In this document: in pieces, positions 1 to 9,192 of the stretch
Numbering within the stretch: position 1 is the first letter of the stretch
Layout: each line of letters begins with the position of its first letter
From: Bacteroidota bacterium
Lineage (GTDB): Bacteria > Bacteroidota > Ignavibacteria > Tepidaquicellales > Tepidaquicellaceae
DNA length: 46,304 nt
Assembly (NCBI GenBank): GCA_018266875.1
Contig: JAFDZR010000035.1
Location: 1 to 46,304, forward strand
Direction: 5' to 3'
Made by a program: the position numbers and the translations under genes
Notes under the pieces: generated by a model
What the model saw: the letters and a program-made list of their open reading frames with translations, nothing else
The model's database searches: none
What the model was told of the DNA's origin: nothing

Positions 1-105
1 CTCACCAAACGTCATAAAAGCACTGGCGGTTGGCTCAAACAGGAAATTTTTGCTGTTCGCCAATACTCTGAATTTCTTTTCGGCAATTTATCACAGGTGG
101 GTTAA
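1..105 (+). CDS. C-terminal fragment of an unrecognised ORF, cut by the window edge
   Basis: Frame 1 is open from the first base to a TAA at 103-105 and encodes 34 residues. The peptide begins LTKRHKSTGGWLKQ and ends in FLFGNLSQVG. It is hydrophilic, with basic and aromatic residues, and has no membrane segment. I do not recognise the family. Codon use looks normal, but the stretch is too short to prove coding, and it could be a gene tail or a transposase remnant. A 165-base AT-rich non-coding gap separates it from the carboxylase gene, so it is probably not in that operon. Confidence 0.35.
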   Translation, partial: LTKRHKSTGGWLKQEIFAVRQYSEFLFGNLSQVG

Positions 106-234
106 AAAAATTGTGTAAATTAAAACATAAATTAGAGTTCATTATTAAAGTTTTTTTATTTATTTGAAAATGTTTTGGACAGCACTGCCGTATTTTATAA
201 AGTTTACTTCCTTTTTATATCAGTTCACAATTAC

Positions 235-242
235 TAAATTTG
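235..242 (+). promoter_or_regulatory. Possible Bacteroidota-type -7 element
   Basis: TAAATTTG fits the TAnnTTTG -7 consensus of Bacteroidota housekeeping promoters and lies 29 bases before the TTG start at 271. No clear TTTG -33 box is visible at the expected spacing, so this is a weak call. Confidence 0.25.
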
Positions 243-270
243 TATGATCTAATAATAAACTTTAAAAAAA

Positions 271-1776
271 TTGTTTAAGAAAATATTGATCGCCAACAGA
301 GGCGAAATTGCCGTACGTATTATTTCTACGGCAAAGGAAATGGGAATTAAAACAGTTGCGGTATATTCGGATTTTGACAGATATTCTCTTTTTACCAAGC
401 TTGCGGATGAAGCGTTTCATCTCGGAGAATCTCCCTCATCAAAAAGTTACCTGCTCGCAGACAAAATAATAGACATAGCTAAAAAAACCGGCGCAGAGGC
501 AATTCATCCCGGTTACGGTTTTCTTTCTGAAAGAGGTTTCTTTGCTAAAATGTGTGAAGATAACGGAATAAAATTCATCGGACCGGGATATAAGGCAATT
601 GATATACTCGGAAGTAAAACCGACGCAAAAGGTCTTGCATTGAAAAACAATGTTCCTGTCGTACCGGGAACGGACAAGCCGCTTCAGGATATGAATAAAA
701 TTAAATCCATTGCAGCGGATATAGGTTATCCCGTTCTGATAAAAGCTTCTGCAGGCGGCGGCGGAAAAGGTATGCGCGTCGTAAATGAAGAAGCAGATAT
801 TGAAAGCTCTCTCAGAATGGCACAGAGCGAAGCAAAATCTTCATTCGGAGATGACAGCGTCTTTATTGAAAAATATATTGTGAACCCGAGGCATATTGAA
901 TTTCAGATTCTTGCCGATGAACACGGGAATGTGATACATCTCGGCGAAAGAGAATGTTCCATGCAGAGAAGGCATCAGAAAATCATCGAAGAGACTCCTT
1001 CGGTGATAATGGATGAAAACCTCAGGAATGAAATGGGTGAGTGCGCTAAGCGCATTGTTAAAGCCGCGGGATATTCAAATGCAGGAACAGTTGAGTTCAT
1101 TGTTGATGAAAACAAAAAATTCTACTTCCTTGAAGTCAATACAAGACTTCAGGTGGAACATCCGATCACAGAGATCAGAACAGGACTGGATCTCGTGAGA
1201 GAGCAGCTTAAAATTGCAAGCGGAGAAAAACTTTCCCGCTCTCAGGAAGACATTAAATTCAGCGGTCATACAATTGAATGCAGGATCTGCGCTGAAGATT
1301 CGGATGATAATTTTATGCCTTCCACCGGTAAGATAACCTATCTGAAAAAATTTCTCGGAAGCGGCATGAGAGAAGATACGGGCATCGAACAGGATGATGA
1401 GATCTCCATTTATTATGATCCCATGGTTTCGAAACTTATTTCATTCGGAGCAGACAGGGAAATTGCAATTGATAAAATGAAAAGAGCTCTTAAAGAATAC
1501 AAGATAGTCGGCATAAAAACCAACATCGGATTTCTTTTAAGTCTTCTCGAATGCGGGGAATTTATTGACGGAAACTATCACACCCAGTTTATCGAAAAAG
1601 TATTTCAGAAAAGAGATAACAAAATAAAGAGCAGCGATTCGGATCTCAATGCAGCAGTCTGTCTTGCATCTGTTCTTCTCAAGGAAAAAAAGAGTTCCAT
1701 GAACGGAAAAATAAAATTCCAGCTGAACGGTAAAGCCGGAAGCTGGGTCAAACAGAGACAGGAGTCGTACAGATGA
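271..1776 (+). CDS. accC: Biotin carboxylase subunit of an acyl-CoA carboxylase
   Basis: This is a 501-residue biotin carboxylase, the ATP-grasp enzyme that carboxylates biotin on a carrier protein using bicarbonate and ATP. The N-terminus (FKKILIANRGEIAVRI) is the family signature. The ATP-binding glycine loop AGGGGKGM is at residues 161-168, and the metal/catalytic segment EVNTRLQVEHPITE starts at Glu288, the same register as E. coli AccC. It exceeds the usual ~450 residues by a C-terminal extension, as in alpha subunits of propionyl- or methylcrotonyl-CoA carboxylases. Translation must start at TTG 271: an in-frame TAA lies just upstream and no ATG intervenes. It overlaps the biotin-carrier gene by 4 bases (ATGA), implying translational coupling. 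No carboxyltransferase subunit is in the window, so the acyl-CoA substrate cannot be fixed. Confidence 0.93.
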   Translation: MFKKILIANRGEIAVRIISTAKEMGIKTVAVYSDFDRYSLFTKLADEAFHLGESPSSKSYLLADKIIDIAKKTGAEAIHPGYGFLSERGFFAKMCEDNGIKFIGPGYKAIDILGSKTDAKGLALKNNVPVVPGTDKPLQDMNKIKSIAADIGYPVLIKASAGGGGKGMRVVNEEADIESSLRMAQSEAKSSFGDDSVFIEKYIVNPRHIEFQILADEHGNVIHLGERECSMQRRHQKIIEETPSVIMDENLRNEMGECAKRIVKAAGYSNAGTVEFIVDENKKFYFLEVNTRLQVEHPITEIRTGLDLVREQLKIASGEKLSRSQEDIKFSGHTIECRICAEDSDDNFMPSTGKITYLKKFLGSGMREDTGIEQDDEISIYYDPMVSKLISFGADREIAIDKMKRALKEYKIVGIKTNIGFLLSLLECGEFIDGNYHTQFIEKVFQKRDNKIKSSDSDLNAAVCLASVLLKEKKSSMNGKIKFQLNGKAGSWVKQRQESYR

Positions 1777-2282
1777 ATAAATACAGTATAAGTTATGCGG
1801 ATTCCAAAGATAAAAATGAACTTACTTTGATTTCCGAAAGCAAGGTTTCTATTGACGGAAAAGAATTTGAATATGACTGCAAGTGGCTCAGCCCGAATGT
1901 AATGATCCTGAGAATCAACAATAAGAATTATTACATCTCGGCAGTTGATAATCCGGACGAGAATTTTACTGAAGTCAGTATAGATTCAATAATCAGCAGG
2001 GTAATCTGCAAAAGTGAACTCGATATTCTGAAAGAAAAATTATCCGGAAACAAATCCGGGGATAATGTCAGGAATGATATTGTCTCCCCGATGCCCGGCA
2101 TAATAAAAAAACTGAATGTAAAGGAAGGTCAGGAAGTAAAGAAAGGCGATGTCCTTCTTGTACTTGAAGCAATGAAGATGGAAAACGAGATCAAAGCGAA
2201 AAAGGATTCCGTTATTAAAAAAGTATGTGTTGAGGAAATGAGCTCGGTTGAAAAAAACGAACTTCTTCTTATGCTTGGGTGA
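1773..2282 (+). CDS. Biotin carboxyl carrier protein (biotinyl domain)
   Basis: This 169-residue protein has a C-terminal biotinyl/lipoyl domain. The biotin attachment motif EAMKMENE starts at residue 132, with Lys135 as the predicted biotinylated residue. An SPMPGIIKKLNVKEGQEVKKGD segment opens the domain at about residue 106. The N-terminal ~100 residues resemble the linker region found before the biotinyl domain in fused acyl-CoA carboxylase alpha chains. With the preceding gene it therefore looks like a split alpha chain. The 4-base overlap with that gene supports equal expression. Its partner carboxyltransferase is probably encoded elsewhere. Confidence 0.9.
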   Translation: MNKYSISYADSKDKNELTLISESKVSIDGKEFEYDCKWLSPNVMILRINNKNYYISAVDNPDENFTEVSIDSIISRVICKSELDILKEKLSGNKSGDNVRNDIVSPMPGIIKKLNVKEGQEVKKGDVLLVLEAMKMENEIKAKKDSVIKKVCVEEMSSVEKNELLLMLG

Positions 2283-2349
2283 ACCCGGATTTTAAAATGT
2301 ACTTTTACATTATATTTTTATTATTGCAAACTAAGATATATTTTTTTTA

Positions 2350-3348
2350 ATGGGGTTATTCCTGGCATTCGCTTCGCTGGTCGCTGCAGTAGTACCTATG
2401 TTCGCTTACCTTTTAATTATCTGGTACCTGGACAGGTATGAAAGAGAACCCTTCTGGTTTGTGCTGCTCAATTTTTTCTGGGGAGCGACAGGAGCCGTGT
2501 TTCTTGGAATTATAGGAAGTCTCATCTTTCAGATACCGCTTAACGAAGTCATAAGAGCTGTCGCTGATGACAATACCAGTGAACTAATGAGTCTTTCAGG
2601 AGCTGTTATTACCGCTCCTCTTGTTGAAGAAGCCACTAAAGGCATTTTCCTTGTGATCATTTCATTCAGCAAAAGATTCGACGGCGGTGTTGACGGCGCC
2701 GTACTTGGCGGAGCAATCGGTCTCGGATTCGGTATGACGGAAAATTTTATGTATTTCCTTTCGTATGGTACAACCCCTTCTGCCTGGCTGATACTGGTAA
2801 TTGTCAGAACTCTCTTTTCAGCAGTAATGCACTGCCTTGCAACAGCAACATTCGGAGCATTTCTAGGATATGCCAAATTTAAACCGCTCATATTAAAATT
2901 TATACTTATACCGACAGGTTTTATTCTTGCGGTATTCCTTCACTTCAGCTGGAATCTTTCCGTCAGCTTTGAGGAAACCACTATTTTTGGTTTTCTTTTT
3001 CTGATACTTTATCTCTTTGTTACATTTTCAATATTTCAGATATCAGTTTATTTTGAAGGAAAAACTATTTTAAAGGAACTTCAGGATGAAGTGAGTCTGG
3101 GATACATTCCTCCTGAACATTTAAATCATCTTCCCTATGTAATGCGGAGATTTAAATACGGCTGGTGTCCGGCTGGTGTAGATCAGAAAAATTATGTAAA
3201 GACCGCTACGACCCTTGCGCTCAGAAAATACCAGTTCAGAAATGTCAGCGGGCTTAAACAGCAGAATTATCAGAGGGATATTGATAACCTCAGATATCAG
3301 ATCCAGATGATGTTCTATAATGCAAATCTGCATAACACAAAAATATAG
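2350..3348 (+). CDS. PrsW-type intramembrane metalloprotease
   Basis: A 332-residue multi-pass membrane protein of the PrsW family, related to the CPBP/Abi proteases. Family motifs are present in order: Glu93-Glu94 in VEEATK, Glu131-Asn132 in MTENFMY, His161 in MHCLA, and His198 in FLHFSWN. These polar residues lie in or beside predicted transmembrane helices and form the expected intramembrane metal site. In Bacillus subtilis PrsW performs site-1 cleavage of anti-sigma factor RsiW; the substrate here is unknown. About 100 C-terminal residues after the last helix are cytosolic and charged. No anti-sigma factor gene is nearby. The ATG at 2350 follows a T-run rather than a Shine-Dalgarno sequence. 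Confidence 0.85.
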   Translation: MGLFLAFASLVAAVVPMFAYLLIIWYLDRYEREPFWFVLLNFFWGATGAVFLGIIGSLIFQIPLNEVIRAVADDNTSELMSLSGAVITAPLVEEATKGIFLVIISFSKRFDGGVDGAVLGGAIGLGFGMTENFMYFLSYGTTPSAWLILVIVRTLFSAVMHCLATATFGAFLGYAKFKPLILKFILIPTGFILAVFLHFSWNLSVSFEETTIFGFLFLILYLFVTFSIFQISVYFEGKTILKELQDEVSLGYIPPEHLNHLPYVMRRFKYGWCPAGVDQKNYVKTATTLALRKYQFRNVSGLKQQNYQRDIDNLRYQIQMMFYNANLHNTKI

Positions 3349-3477
3349 AGTTTTATCTCTTATATTGCGGCAAGTTTTTTCAAACATAATCCGGCTCCTT
3401 TTTTGCAATTAAATCGAAAACAATATCTTTACGGTTCAGGTAAATAAATTTTTCATTTTTAATTATCCTGTTTAAAA

Positions 3478-4788
3478 ATGGGAATAATTAATGAAATCAG
3501 ACAGAGACAGTTTTCCAAGAATGTTTCTATTCTGGCATCGGGAACTATTGTTGTCCAGATAATCTCATTTCTCCTTTCACCAGTATTGTCAAGACTATAT
3601 ACTCCGGAAGATTACGGTCTGTTTGCAGTCTTTACTTCGATAATAAGCGTTTTAACCGTTGTATGCTGTCTTAGATACGAACTTGCGATCGTGATCCCAA
3701 AAACAGATGAAGAGGCAGTATCAATTCTCAAGCTCTGTATTTTTATCATTTCCCTTTTATCGCTTATTGTATTTATCTTAATTTTATTCTTTAAAGGATT
3801 TATCGCTGTAATACTTGGAAATACAAAGATAGAAAACTGGCTCCTGCTTGTTGCTCCGGTACTTTTTCTGACCGGCTCGGTTCAGGCGCTGACTTACTGG
3901 TTCAACAGAAAAAAGGAATACAAAATAATTTCCGGATCACGGATATACCAGTCTTCCGTGAATTCCTCTTCTTCCCTGCTCCTTGGTCTGCTTAAGTTAA
4001 ATTCATTCGGACTGATAGTCAGCTCTGCAGTTTCTCAGTTGCTTCCCGCAATATTTCTGTATAAAAAATCCGGTGTAAAAGTTTTCAATTTTAAAAATTT
4101 AATACCGCAGCTTCCCGGTCTGAAAGAAACTTCACATAAATACAGGGAGTTTCCTTACTTTAATCTGCCCGGTGCTTTTTTTGATACTCTCTCGGTCAAT
4201 TCGGTAATATTCATTTTAAGCAATCTGTTTTCTGAAACTGTTACAGGATCCTACTCTTTTGCAATCAGAATTTTGTCTGTTCCCGGAATTGTTCTCGGAG
4301 CATCGGTCGGTCAGGTGTTTTATCAGAAAATTTCCGAAGCATATTACAGCAATGAGAAAATCACTGATCTGATATTTAAGTCATGGAAAGTTCTTTTTCT
4401 GATGAGCATAATCCCCTCGATGATAATTTTCTTTTTCGGCGAGGATATTTTCAGGATAGTTTTCGGAGTGAAATGGACTGAAGCTGGAACAATTGCAAAA
4501 TATCTCAGTCTTCTGACTTTGTTTACATTTGTAAGTTCGCCTACAAGCAGCGCAATGATTATTCTTAAAAAGCAGAAAGAGGCCATGGTGCTGAATATAT
4601 TTGCATTTATATACAGACCGCTTTCTCTTGTTGCGGGTTATTATCTGGGAAATTTTCTCTATGGAATTATTCTTTACATATTCTTTGAGATCATACAGAT
4701 CCTGACTTATAATTTTATAATGATAAGAGCGGCGAAAAAGGCAGACATGGAGTTTTCCTTAAATAAAGATCACAGGGATCTGAATTAA
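3478..4788 (+). CDS. Wzx-like polysaccharide flippase
   Basis: A 436-residue membrane protein with about 12 hydrophobic helices. Its N-terminus (FSKNVSILASGTIVVQIISF, then SRLYTPEDYGLFAVF) is characteristic of O-antigen/polysaccharide flippases of the MOP superfamily, which move lipid-linked sugar units across the inner membrane. It is the first gene of a same-strand glycan cluster and lies 9 bases before the next glycosyltransferase gene. No Wzy-like polymerase, chain-length regulator or priming transferase is in the window, so the final product (capsule, LPS O-chain or protein glycan) is open. Confidence 0.87.
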   Translation: MGIINEIRQRQFSKNVSILASGTIVVQIISFLLSPVLSRLYTPEDYGLFAVFTSIISVLTVVCCLRYELAIVIPKTDEEAVSILKLCIFIISLLSLIVFILILFFKGFIAVILGNTKIENWLLLVAPVLFLTGSVQALTYWFNRKKEYKIISGSRIYQSSVNSSSSLLLGLLKLNSFGLIVSSAVSQLLPAIFLYKKSGVKVFNFKNLIPQLPGLKETSHKYREFPYFNLPGAFFDTLSVNSVIFILSNLFSETVTGSYSFAIRILSVPGIVLGASVGQVFYQKISEAYYSNEKITDLIFKSWKVLFLMSIIPSMIIFFFGEDIFRIVFGVKWTEAGTIAKYLSLLTLFTFVSSPTSSAMIILKKQKEAMVLNIFAFIYRPLSLVAGYYLGNFLYGIILYIFFEIIQILTYNFIMIRAAKKADMEFSLNKDHRDLN

Positions 4789-4797
4789 TTATCCGTT

Positions 4798-5988
4798 ATG
4801 AATATTTTTATAATCCCATCATGGTATCCGGACAGCAAACACCTGACAGACGGAATATTCATAAAGGAACAGGTGGAAGCTCTTGCTGAATTCCATCCCG
4901 GAATAAATTTTACAGTCTCCGTCTGCGGCAATAATTACATGAGCTTTTCAAAACCGGGAAAAGCTCTGAGATCTCTCGGCAGTTTCATTTCCTCAGAAAA
5001 AAAAGAGATCCATTTAAAAAACAATCTGACTGAGTTGCACTGTCCGGCGCTGACATGGTCAGCTAAGCTCGGCGGCGAAGTCAACAACATCATAAAGGCG
5101 CATGCTTTTAATCTGAAAAGAGCTGAGGAAAAATTCGGGAATGTTGACCTGATTCACGCGCATGTTTCTTTTCCCGGCGGATATTCTGCAATGAGCCTGA
5201 AAAAAGAAACCGGGATTCCTTACGTTATAACCGAGCATATGTGCCCTTTTCCGTTTGAAATGTATTTAAATAAGAATAAAATTTCAGACAAAATTTCAGA
5301 TCCTTTAAATAATGCCGACAGAATAATTACAGTAAGCAGTGCTTTATCTAAAGATGTCCGGTCTTTCGGCATCAATGCTCCGGTCGTAATACCAAATCTC
5401 GTAAATGAGGAATTCTTTATTCCGTCAGAAAGGGAATTCAGCGGAAGCAAAGTAAAATTTCTGACTTTGTGCTCATTTTCCGACAGAAAAGGAATTAAAG
5501 AACTATTGGAAGGAATTCTGATCGCTGCAGAAAATTCCGTTAACTTTGAGATCACAATCTCAGGCACAGGATATCCTGAAAATTACATTGAGAATTTCAT
5601 AAAGGAAAACTCTCTGAAAGGAAAGGTACAGTTTGTAAAAGATCCTGACCGAAGAAGATTGCCGGAAATGTTCAGGCAAAATGATGCATTCATTCTTCCA
5701 AGCCGGCTTGAATCATTCGGAATAGTTTATATTGAAGCAATGTCATGCGGTATTCCCGTAATAGCAACGGACTGCGGAGGTCCTGCTGATTTTGTAAAAG
5801 ATTTTAACGGTGTACTGATCCCGGTAGGAGATCCCGGAAAAATTGCGGAAGCACTGAAATATGTTTCGGAAAACATTTCAGGATATTCAAAACAGAAAAT
5901 CAGAAACTTTGTAATTGAAAATTATTCACGCAGAGCTGTAACCGATAAAATAGTAACTTTATATAAAGAGGTATTAAAAATATATTGA
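4798..5988 (+). CDS. GT4-family glycosyltransferase
   Basis: A 396-residue GT-B glycosyltransferase. It begins MNIFIIPSWYPD, typical of the family. The C-terminal nucleotide-sugar domain carries the E-x7-E motif (Glu305 and Glu313) in LPSRLESFGIVYIEAMSCG, followed by GIPVIATDCGGPADF. It should act on the cytoplasmic face of the inner membrane, adding a sugar to a lipid-linked acceptor. Sugar and acceptor specificity cannot be read from the sequence. It follows the flippase gene by 9 bases. An 89-base gap holding a perfect hairpin separates it from the next gene. Confidence 0.9.
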   Translation: MNIFIIPSWYPDSKHLTDGIFIKEQVEALAEFHPGINFTVSVCGNNYMSFSKPGKALRSLGSFISSEKKEIHLKNNLTELHCPALTWSAKLGGEVNNIIKAHAFNLKRAEEKFGNVDLIHAHVSFPGGYSAMSLKKETGIPYVITEHMCPFPFEMYLNKNKISDKISDPLNNADRIITVSSALSKDVRSFGINAPVVIPNLVNEEFFIPSEREFSGSKVKFLTLCSFSDRKGIKELLEGILIAAENSVNFEITISGTGYPENYIENFIKENSLKGKVQFVKDPDRRRLPEMFRQNDAFILPSRLESFGIVYIEAMSCGIPVIATDCGGPADFVKDFNGVLIPVGDPGKIAEALKYVSENISGYSKQKIRNFVIENYSRRAVTDKIVTLYKEVLKIY

Positions 5989-6019
5989 TGAACAACTTTC
6001 AAAGACGATTTTTTCACTT

Positions 6020-6043
6020 CTTCCCAAACCTCTGTTTGGGAAG
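6020..6043. repeat. Perfect hairpin, 10-bp stem and 4-base loop
   Basis: CTTCCCAAAC and GTTTGGGAAG are exact inverted repeats separated by CTCT. There is no T-run after the stem, so it is not a classic intrinsic terminator. It sits in the only sizeable gap inside the glycan cluster. It may be a dispersed intergenic palindrome or an RNA processing site. No second copy is in the window. Confidence 0.6.
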
Positions 6044-6077
6044 GCAATGGTATAAACTTTAAAAACCGGATTACTTT

Positions 6078-7226
6078 TTGATCAACCCCGCTGAAAGGAA
6101 AAAAATACTTATAATATCGCTTACTGATCAGGACAGCGATCCAAGAATTCTGCGTCAGATAAGTTTTCTTAAAGACCCTTACGATATTTACTGCTGCGGA
6201 CTGACAAACTCAGTGATCGGCAATGATAAATTTATCAAAGCCGGTCTGAAAAAGAATTCCGTGTTTTCCAAGATTGTCATCGGTACTCTGAAACTGATGA
6301 GATTATTTTCCGCAGCAGAAAAATTTTTCCTTAATTACAAACTCAGTATTGACAGCGAAATGGAAAAGCCGCTATTCGATCTTATAATTGCAAATGATAT
6401 GGATACAGTCCCTGCCGCATTCCGCTTTTTCAGATCAAAAAAAGTCATGGCGGATCTGCATGAGTTTACTCAGTCGGAATTTGACGACAGATTTTACTTC
6501 CGGTATATTCATAAAAATTATGTGATCTACGAATGCAGGAAATATTTTCCCGAACTAAATGCAGTTACAACAGTCTGCCGGAGCATTGCAGATGAATACA
6601 GAAAGCAGTATTCGGTAAACCCTGCAGTTATTACCAATGCATCGGAATTCGAAAAGCTCACTCCGGGCGGAGTCGGCGAAAAGATCAGGATCATTCATCA
6701 CGGAGCTGCAATCAGATCGAGAAAAATTGAACTGATGATTGAGACAGCCGAACTGCTTGATGAGAGATTCACACTTGATCTGATGCTTATTCCGAATGAG
6801 CCGGATTATTTCTCATACCTAAAAGATCTTGCAGCAGAATCCACAAACGTAAATATGATCGATCCTGTAAAGTACAGGAACATCGTCAGGTTCTGCAACT
6901 CCTATGACATTGGGATTTTCATACTGCCGCCGACAAATCTGAATTACAAATACGCTCTGCCGAATAAATTTTTTGAGTTCATTCAGTCGAGACTTGCTGT
7001 GATAACCGGTCCTTCAGAGGAAATGTCTGATTACATTAACAGATATGAACTCGGTATTTCCACAGACTCTTTTAATCCGTCGCAAATTGCAGCGGAAATA
7101 AATAAATTAAGCAAAGAACAGATCTATAATTATAAACTTAATTCCGATAAGTATGCATTTGAATTATCCGCTGAAACAAACAGGAAAATACTTACGGACA
7201 TTGTAAAAAATCTAACGGAAAAATAA
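6078..7226 (+). CDS. Probable GT-B glycosyltransferase of the glycan cluster
   Basis: This 382-residue protein has two Rossmann-like halves. The N-terminal half has ILIISLTDQDSDPRILRQ and DLIIANDMDTVPAA, and the C-terminal half has KIRIIHHGAAIRSRKIELMI and LPNKFFEFIQSRLAVITGPS. The latter parallels the donor-binding E-x7-E region of GT4 enzymes, though it is less canonical. No signal peptide is seen. The only usable start is TTG 6078, because an in-frame TAA lies a few codons upstream and no ATG intervenes. It ends 3 bases before the amidotransferase gene. The sugar transferred is unknown. Confidence 0.75.
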   Translation: MINPAERKKILIISLTDQDSDPRILRQISFLKDPYDIYCCGLTNSVIGNDKFIKAGLKKNSVFSKIVIGTLKLMRLFSAAEKFFLNYKLSIDSEMEKPLFDLIIANDMDTVPAAFRFFRSKKVMADLHEFTQSEFDDRFYFRYIHKNYVIYECRKYFPELNAVTTVCRSIADEYRKQYSVNPAVITNASEFEKLTPGGVGEKIRIIHHGAAIRSRKIELMIETAELLDERFTLDLMLIPNEPDYFSYLKDLAAESTNVNMIDPVKYRNIVRFCNSYDIGIFILPPTNLNYKYALPNKFFEFIQSRLAVITGPSEEMSDYINRYELGISTDSFNPSQIAAEINKLSKEQIYNYKLNSDKYAFELSAETNRKILTDIVKNLTEK

Positions 7227-7229
7227 TAT

Positions 7230-9191
7230 ATGTGCGGAATCTGCGGAATGGTTTCTTTTTCAGGCAAAGGCGACTTTAATACTGTCAAAAGCATGAATGA
7301 CACAATTGCTCACAGAGGACCGGATGACGAAGGGTTTCTGATCTACAATTCAGAATCGCGGGATCTGCTTGAGCTCAGGAGAAATTTCTCGGACAATGAA
7401 AAACTCTCTCAGAACAGTTACAATGTTTTTCTAGGTCACAGACGACTTTCAATTATTGACGTATCAGAACTCGGACATCAGCCGTTCAGGGATCCGTCAG
7501 GAAGATTTTTTCTTATTCTCAACGGAGAAATTTACAACTACATTGAACTGCGTAAGATACTGATTGAAAAAGGATATGAATTCATTTCCACTACCGATAC
7601 GGAAGTATTGCTTTACCTTTACGTTGAATACAGGGAAAAGTGTCTCGAAATGCTTAACGGCATGTGGTCTTTTGTAATTCTTGATACTGTTTCAAATACT
7701 CTGTTCGGATCGCGTGACAGATTCGGCGTTAAACCGTTTTATTACTATCTTGACAACAATAATTTTATATTCTCCTCCGAAATAAAAGGACTTATCAAAG
7801 CTCCTCAGATAAGAAGAGAGATCAATGATGAAGCTGCGTTTGATTATTTAACGAACGGCAGATTATCCGATAACGTATCTACTCTTTTTAAAAATATTGT
7901 CGAACTCGAACCATCAAATTATTTTACGCTCGACCTGAACAATTTTAAATTTTTCAAAGAAAGATATTACAGTCTAACTTATAATGATAGCTGGGAAAAA
8001 TTTGACGGAGCAAAATCAGGGAAATATATTGCAGATATCCGCGAAAGAATTTTTGACGCTGTTAATCTCCGGCTCCGTTCCGATGTGAAAGTAGGATCAT
8101 GCCTGAGCGGCGGAGTTGACAGTTCCTCGATCGTATGTGTCATTGACGAACTCCTCAAGAAAAATAAAATTTCACAGGTCGGTGATATTCAGAAAGTATT
8201 TACTTCCTGTTATCCAGATACTAAAATTGATGAAAGCGGTTGGGCTGCCATGGTTGCGGATACTACTGCAAGCGAATGGTTTAAGACTTATCCTGCATCA
8301 GCGGATCTTCTCAGTGATCTGGAAAAACTTGTATATGTTCAGGATGTTCCGTTCGGATCGACAACTATTTACTCACAATTCAGAGTGATGCAGCTTGCCT
8401 CTGAAAATAAAGTTAAAGTCCTGCTTGACGGACAGGGAGGAGATGAGCTCTTCACGGGATACACTTATTTCATGAGACCGTTTTATAACGAGATGCTCAA
8501 GAACCTTGAAATATCCTCTCTTGTAAATGAATACAGGAATATCAAAAATTCTCCCATAGAAAAAAAGGATGTCATAAGAGCTCTTGCAATGACAGTTGCA
8601 AAAACAGCAGCCCCCGCTTCGCTTAAAAGAAAACTGTTCAGCATGAAAGTCAGGGAGAATTATCTGCTGAACAAGGATTATTATATAAAGCATGAGCAGA
8701 GACTTGATCTCGGCAAACTCATTGAGATCACCGATCTTAATCACGCGCTTCATGATCAGTTCACAAAGACAAGTCTGCAGGAACTTCTCAAATATGAGGA
8801 CAGAAATTCCATGAACTTTTCCATTGAGGCAAGGACTCCTTTTGCTGATGATATAAATCTTATCGAATATGTTTTCAATATTCCCTCATCCTATAAGATC
8901 AGGAACGGCTGGACAAAATACCTGCTGAGAGAATCAATGAGAGGAATAATTCCTGATAAAATAAGAAACAGAACGGACAAACTCGGATTTGCCACGCCGG
9001 AGTTTAACTGGCTGACATCCATTAAAAATAATTTGAAAGATTACTTTACCGGTGATCTCGACGGTTACATGGAGACTTCGAGGATAGTAAACAACTGGGA
9101 TAATATTTTTGACAAGCAGTCAAAGACAGGTTTTACAAATATTTGGAGATTCATAAATTTCGCAGTATGGAAGAAAGTATATAAAATGTAA
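7230..9191 (+). CDS. asnB: Asparagine synthase-like glutamine amidotransferase
   Basis: A 653-residue class II glutamine amidotransferase. Cys2 of the mature MCGICGMV start is the glutaminase nucleophile, with RGPDDEG and NGEIYNY in the same N-terminal domain. The C-terminal synthetase domain carries the pyrophosphate loop SGGVDSS starting at Ser293 and LLDGQGGDELFTGY. The family makes asparagine from aspartate, ATP and glutamine. Paralogues inside polysaccharide clusters often amidate sugar carboxylates or other acceptors instead. The tight placement here (3 bases after one transferase, 1 base before a GumK-like transferase) supports such a glycan role, but ordinary asparagine synthesis cannot be excluded. 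Confidence 0.85.
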   Translation: MCGICGMVSFSGKGDFNTVKSMNDTIAHRGPDDEGFLIYNSESRDLLELRRNFSDNEKLSQNSYNVFLGHRRLSIIDVSELGHQPFRDPSGRFFLILNGEIYNYIELRKILIEKGYEFISTTDTEVLLYLYVEYREKCLEMLNGMWSFVILDTVSNTLFGSRDRFGVKPFYYYLDNNNFIFSSEIKGLIKAPQIRREINDEAAFDYLTNGRLSDNVSTLFKNIVELEPSNYFTLDLNNFKFFKERYYSLTYNDSWEKFDGAKSGKYIADIRERIFDAVNLRLRSDVKVGSCLSGGVDSSSIVCVIDELLKKNKISQVGDIQKVFTSCYPDTKIDESGWAAMVADTTASEWFKTYPASADLLSDLEKLVYVQDVPFGSTTIYSQFRVMQLASENKVKVLLDGQGGDELFTGYTYFMRPFYNEMLKNLEISSLVNEYRNIKNSPIEKKDVIRALAMTVAKTAAPASLKRKLFSMKVRENYLLNKDYYIKHEQRLDLGKLIEITDLNHALHDQFTKTSLQELLKYEDRNSMNFSIEARTPFADDINLIEYVFNIPSSYKIRNGWTKYLLRESMRGIIPDKIRNRTDKLGFATPEFNWLTSIKNNLKDYFTGDLDGYMETSRIVNNWDNIFDKQSKTGFTNIWRFINFAVWKKVYKM

Positions 9192-9192
9192 T

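Noticed and set aside
2529..2891. 120-codon minus-strand ORF
   Set aside because: It is antisense to the PrsW gene, whose motifs and hydrophobic pattern clearly explain the region.
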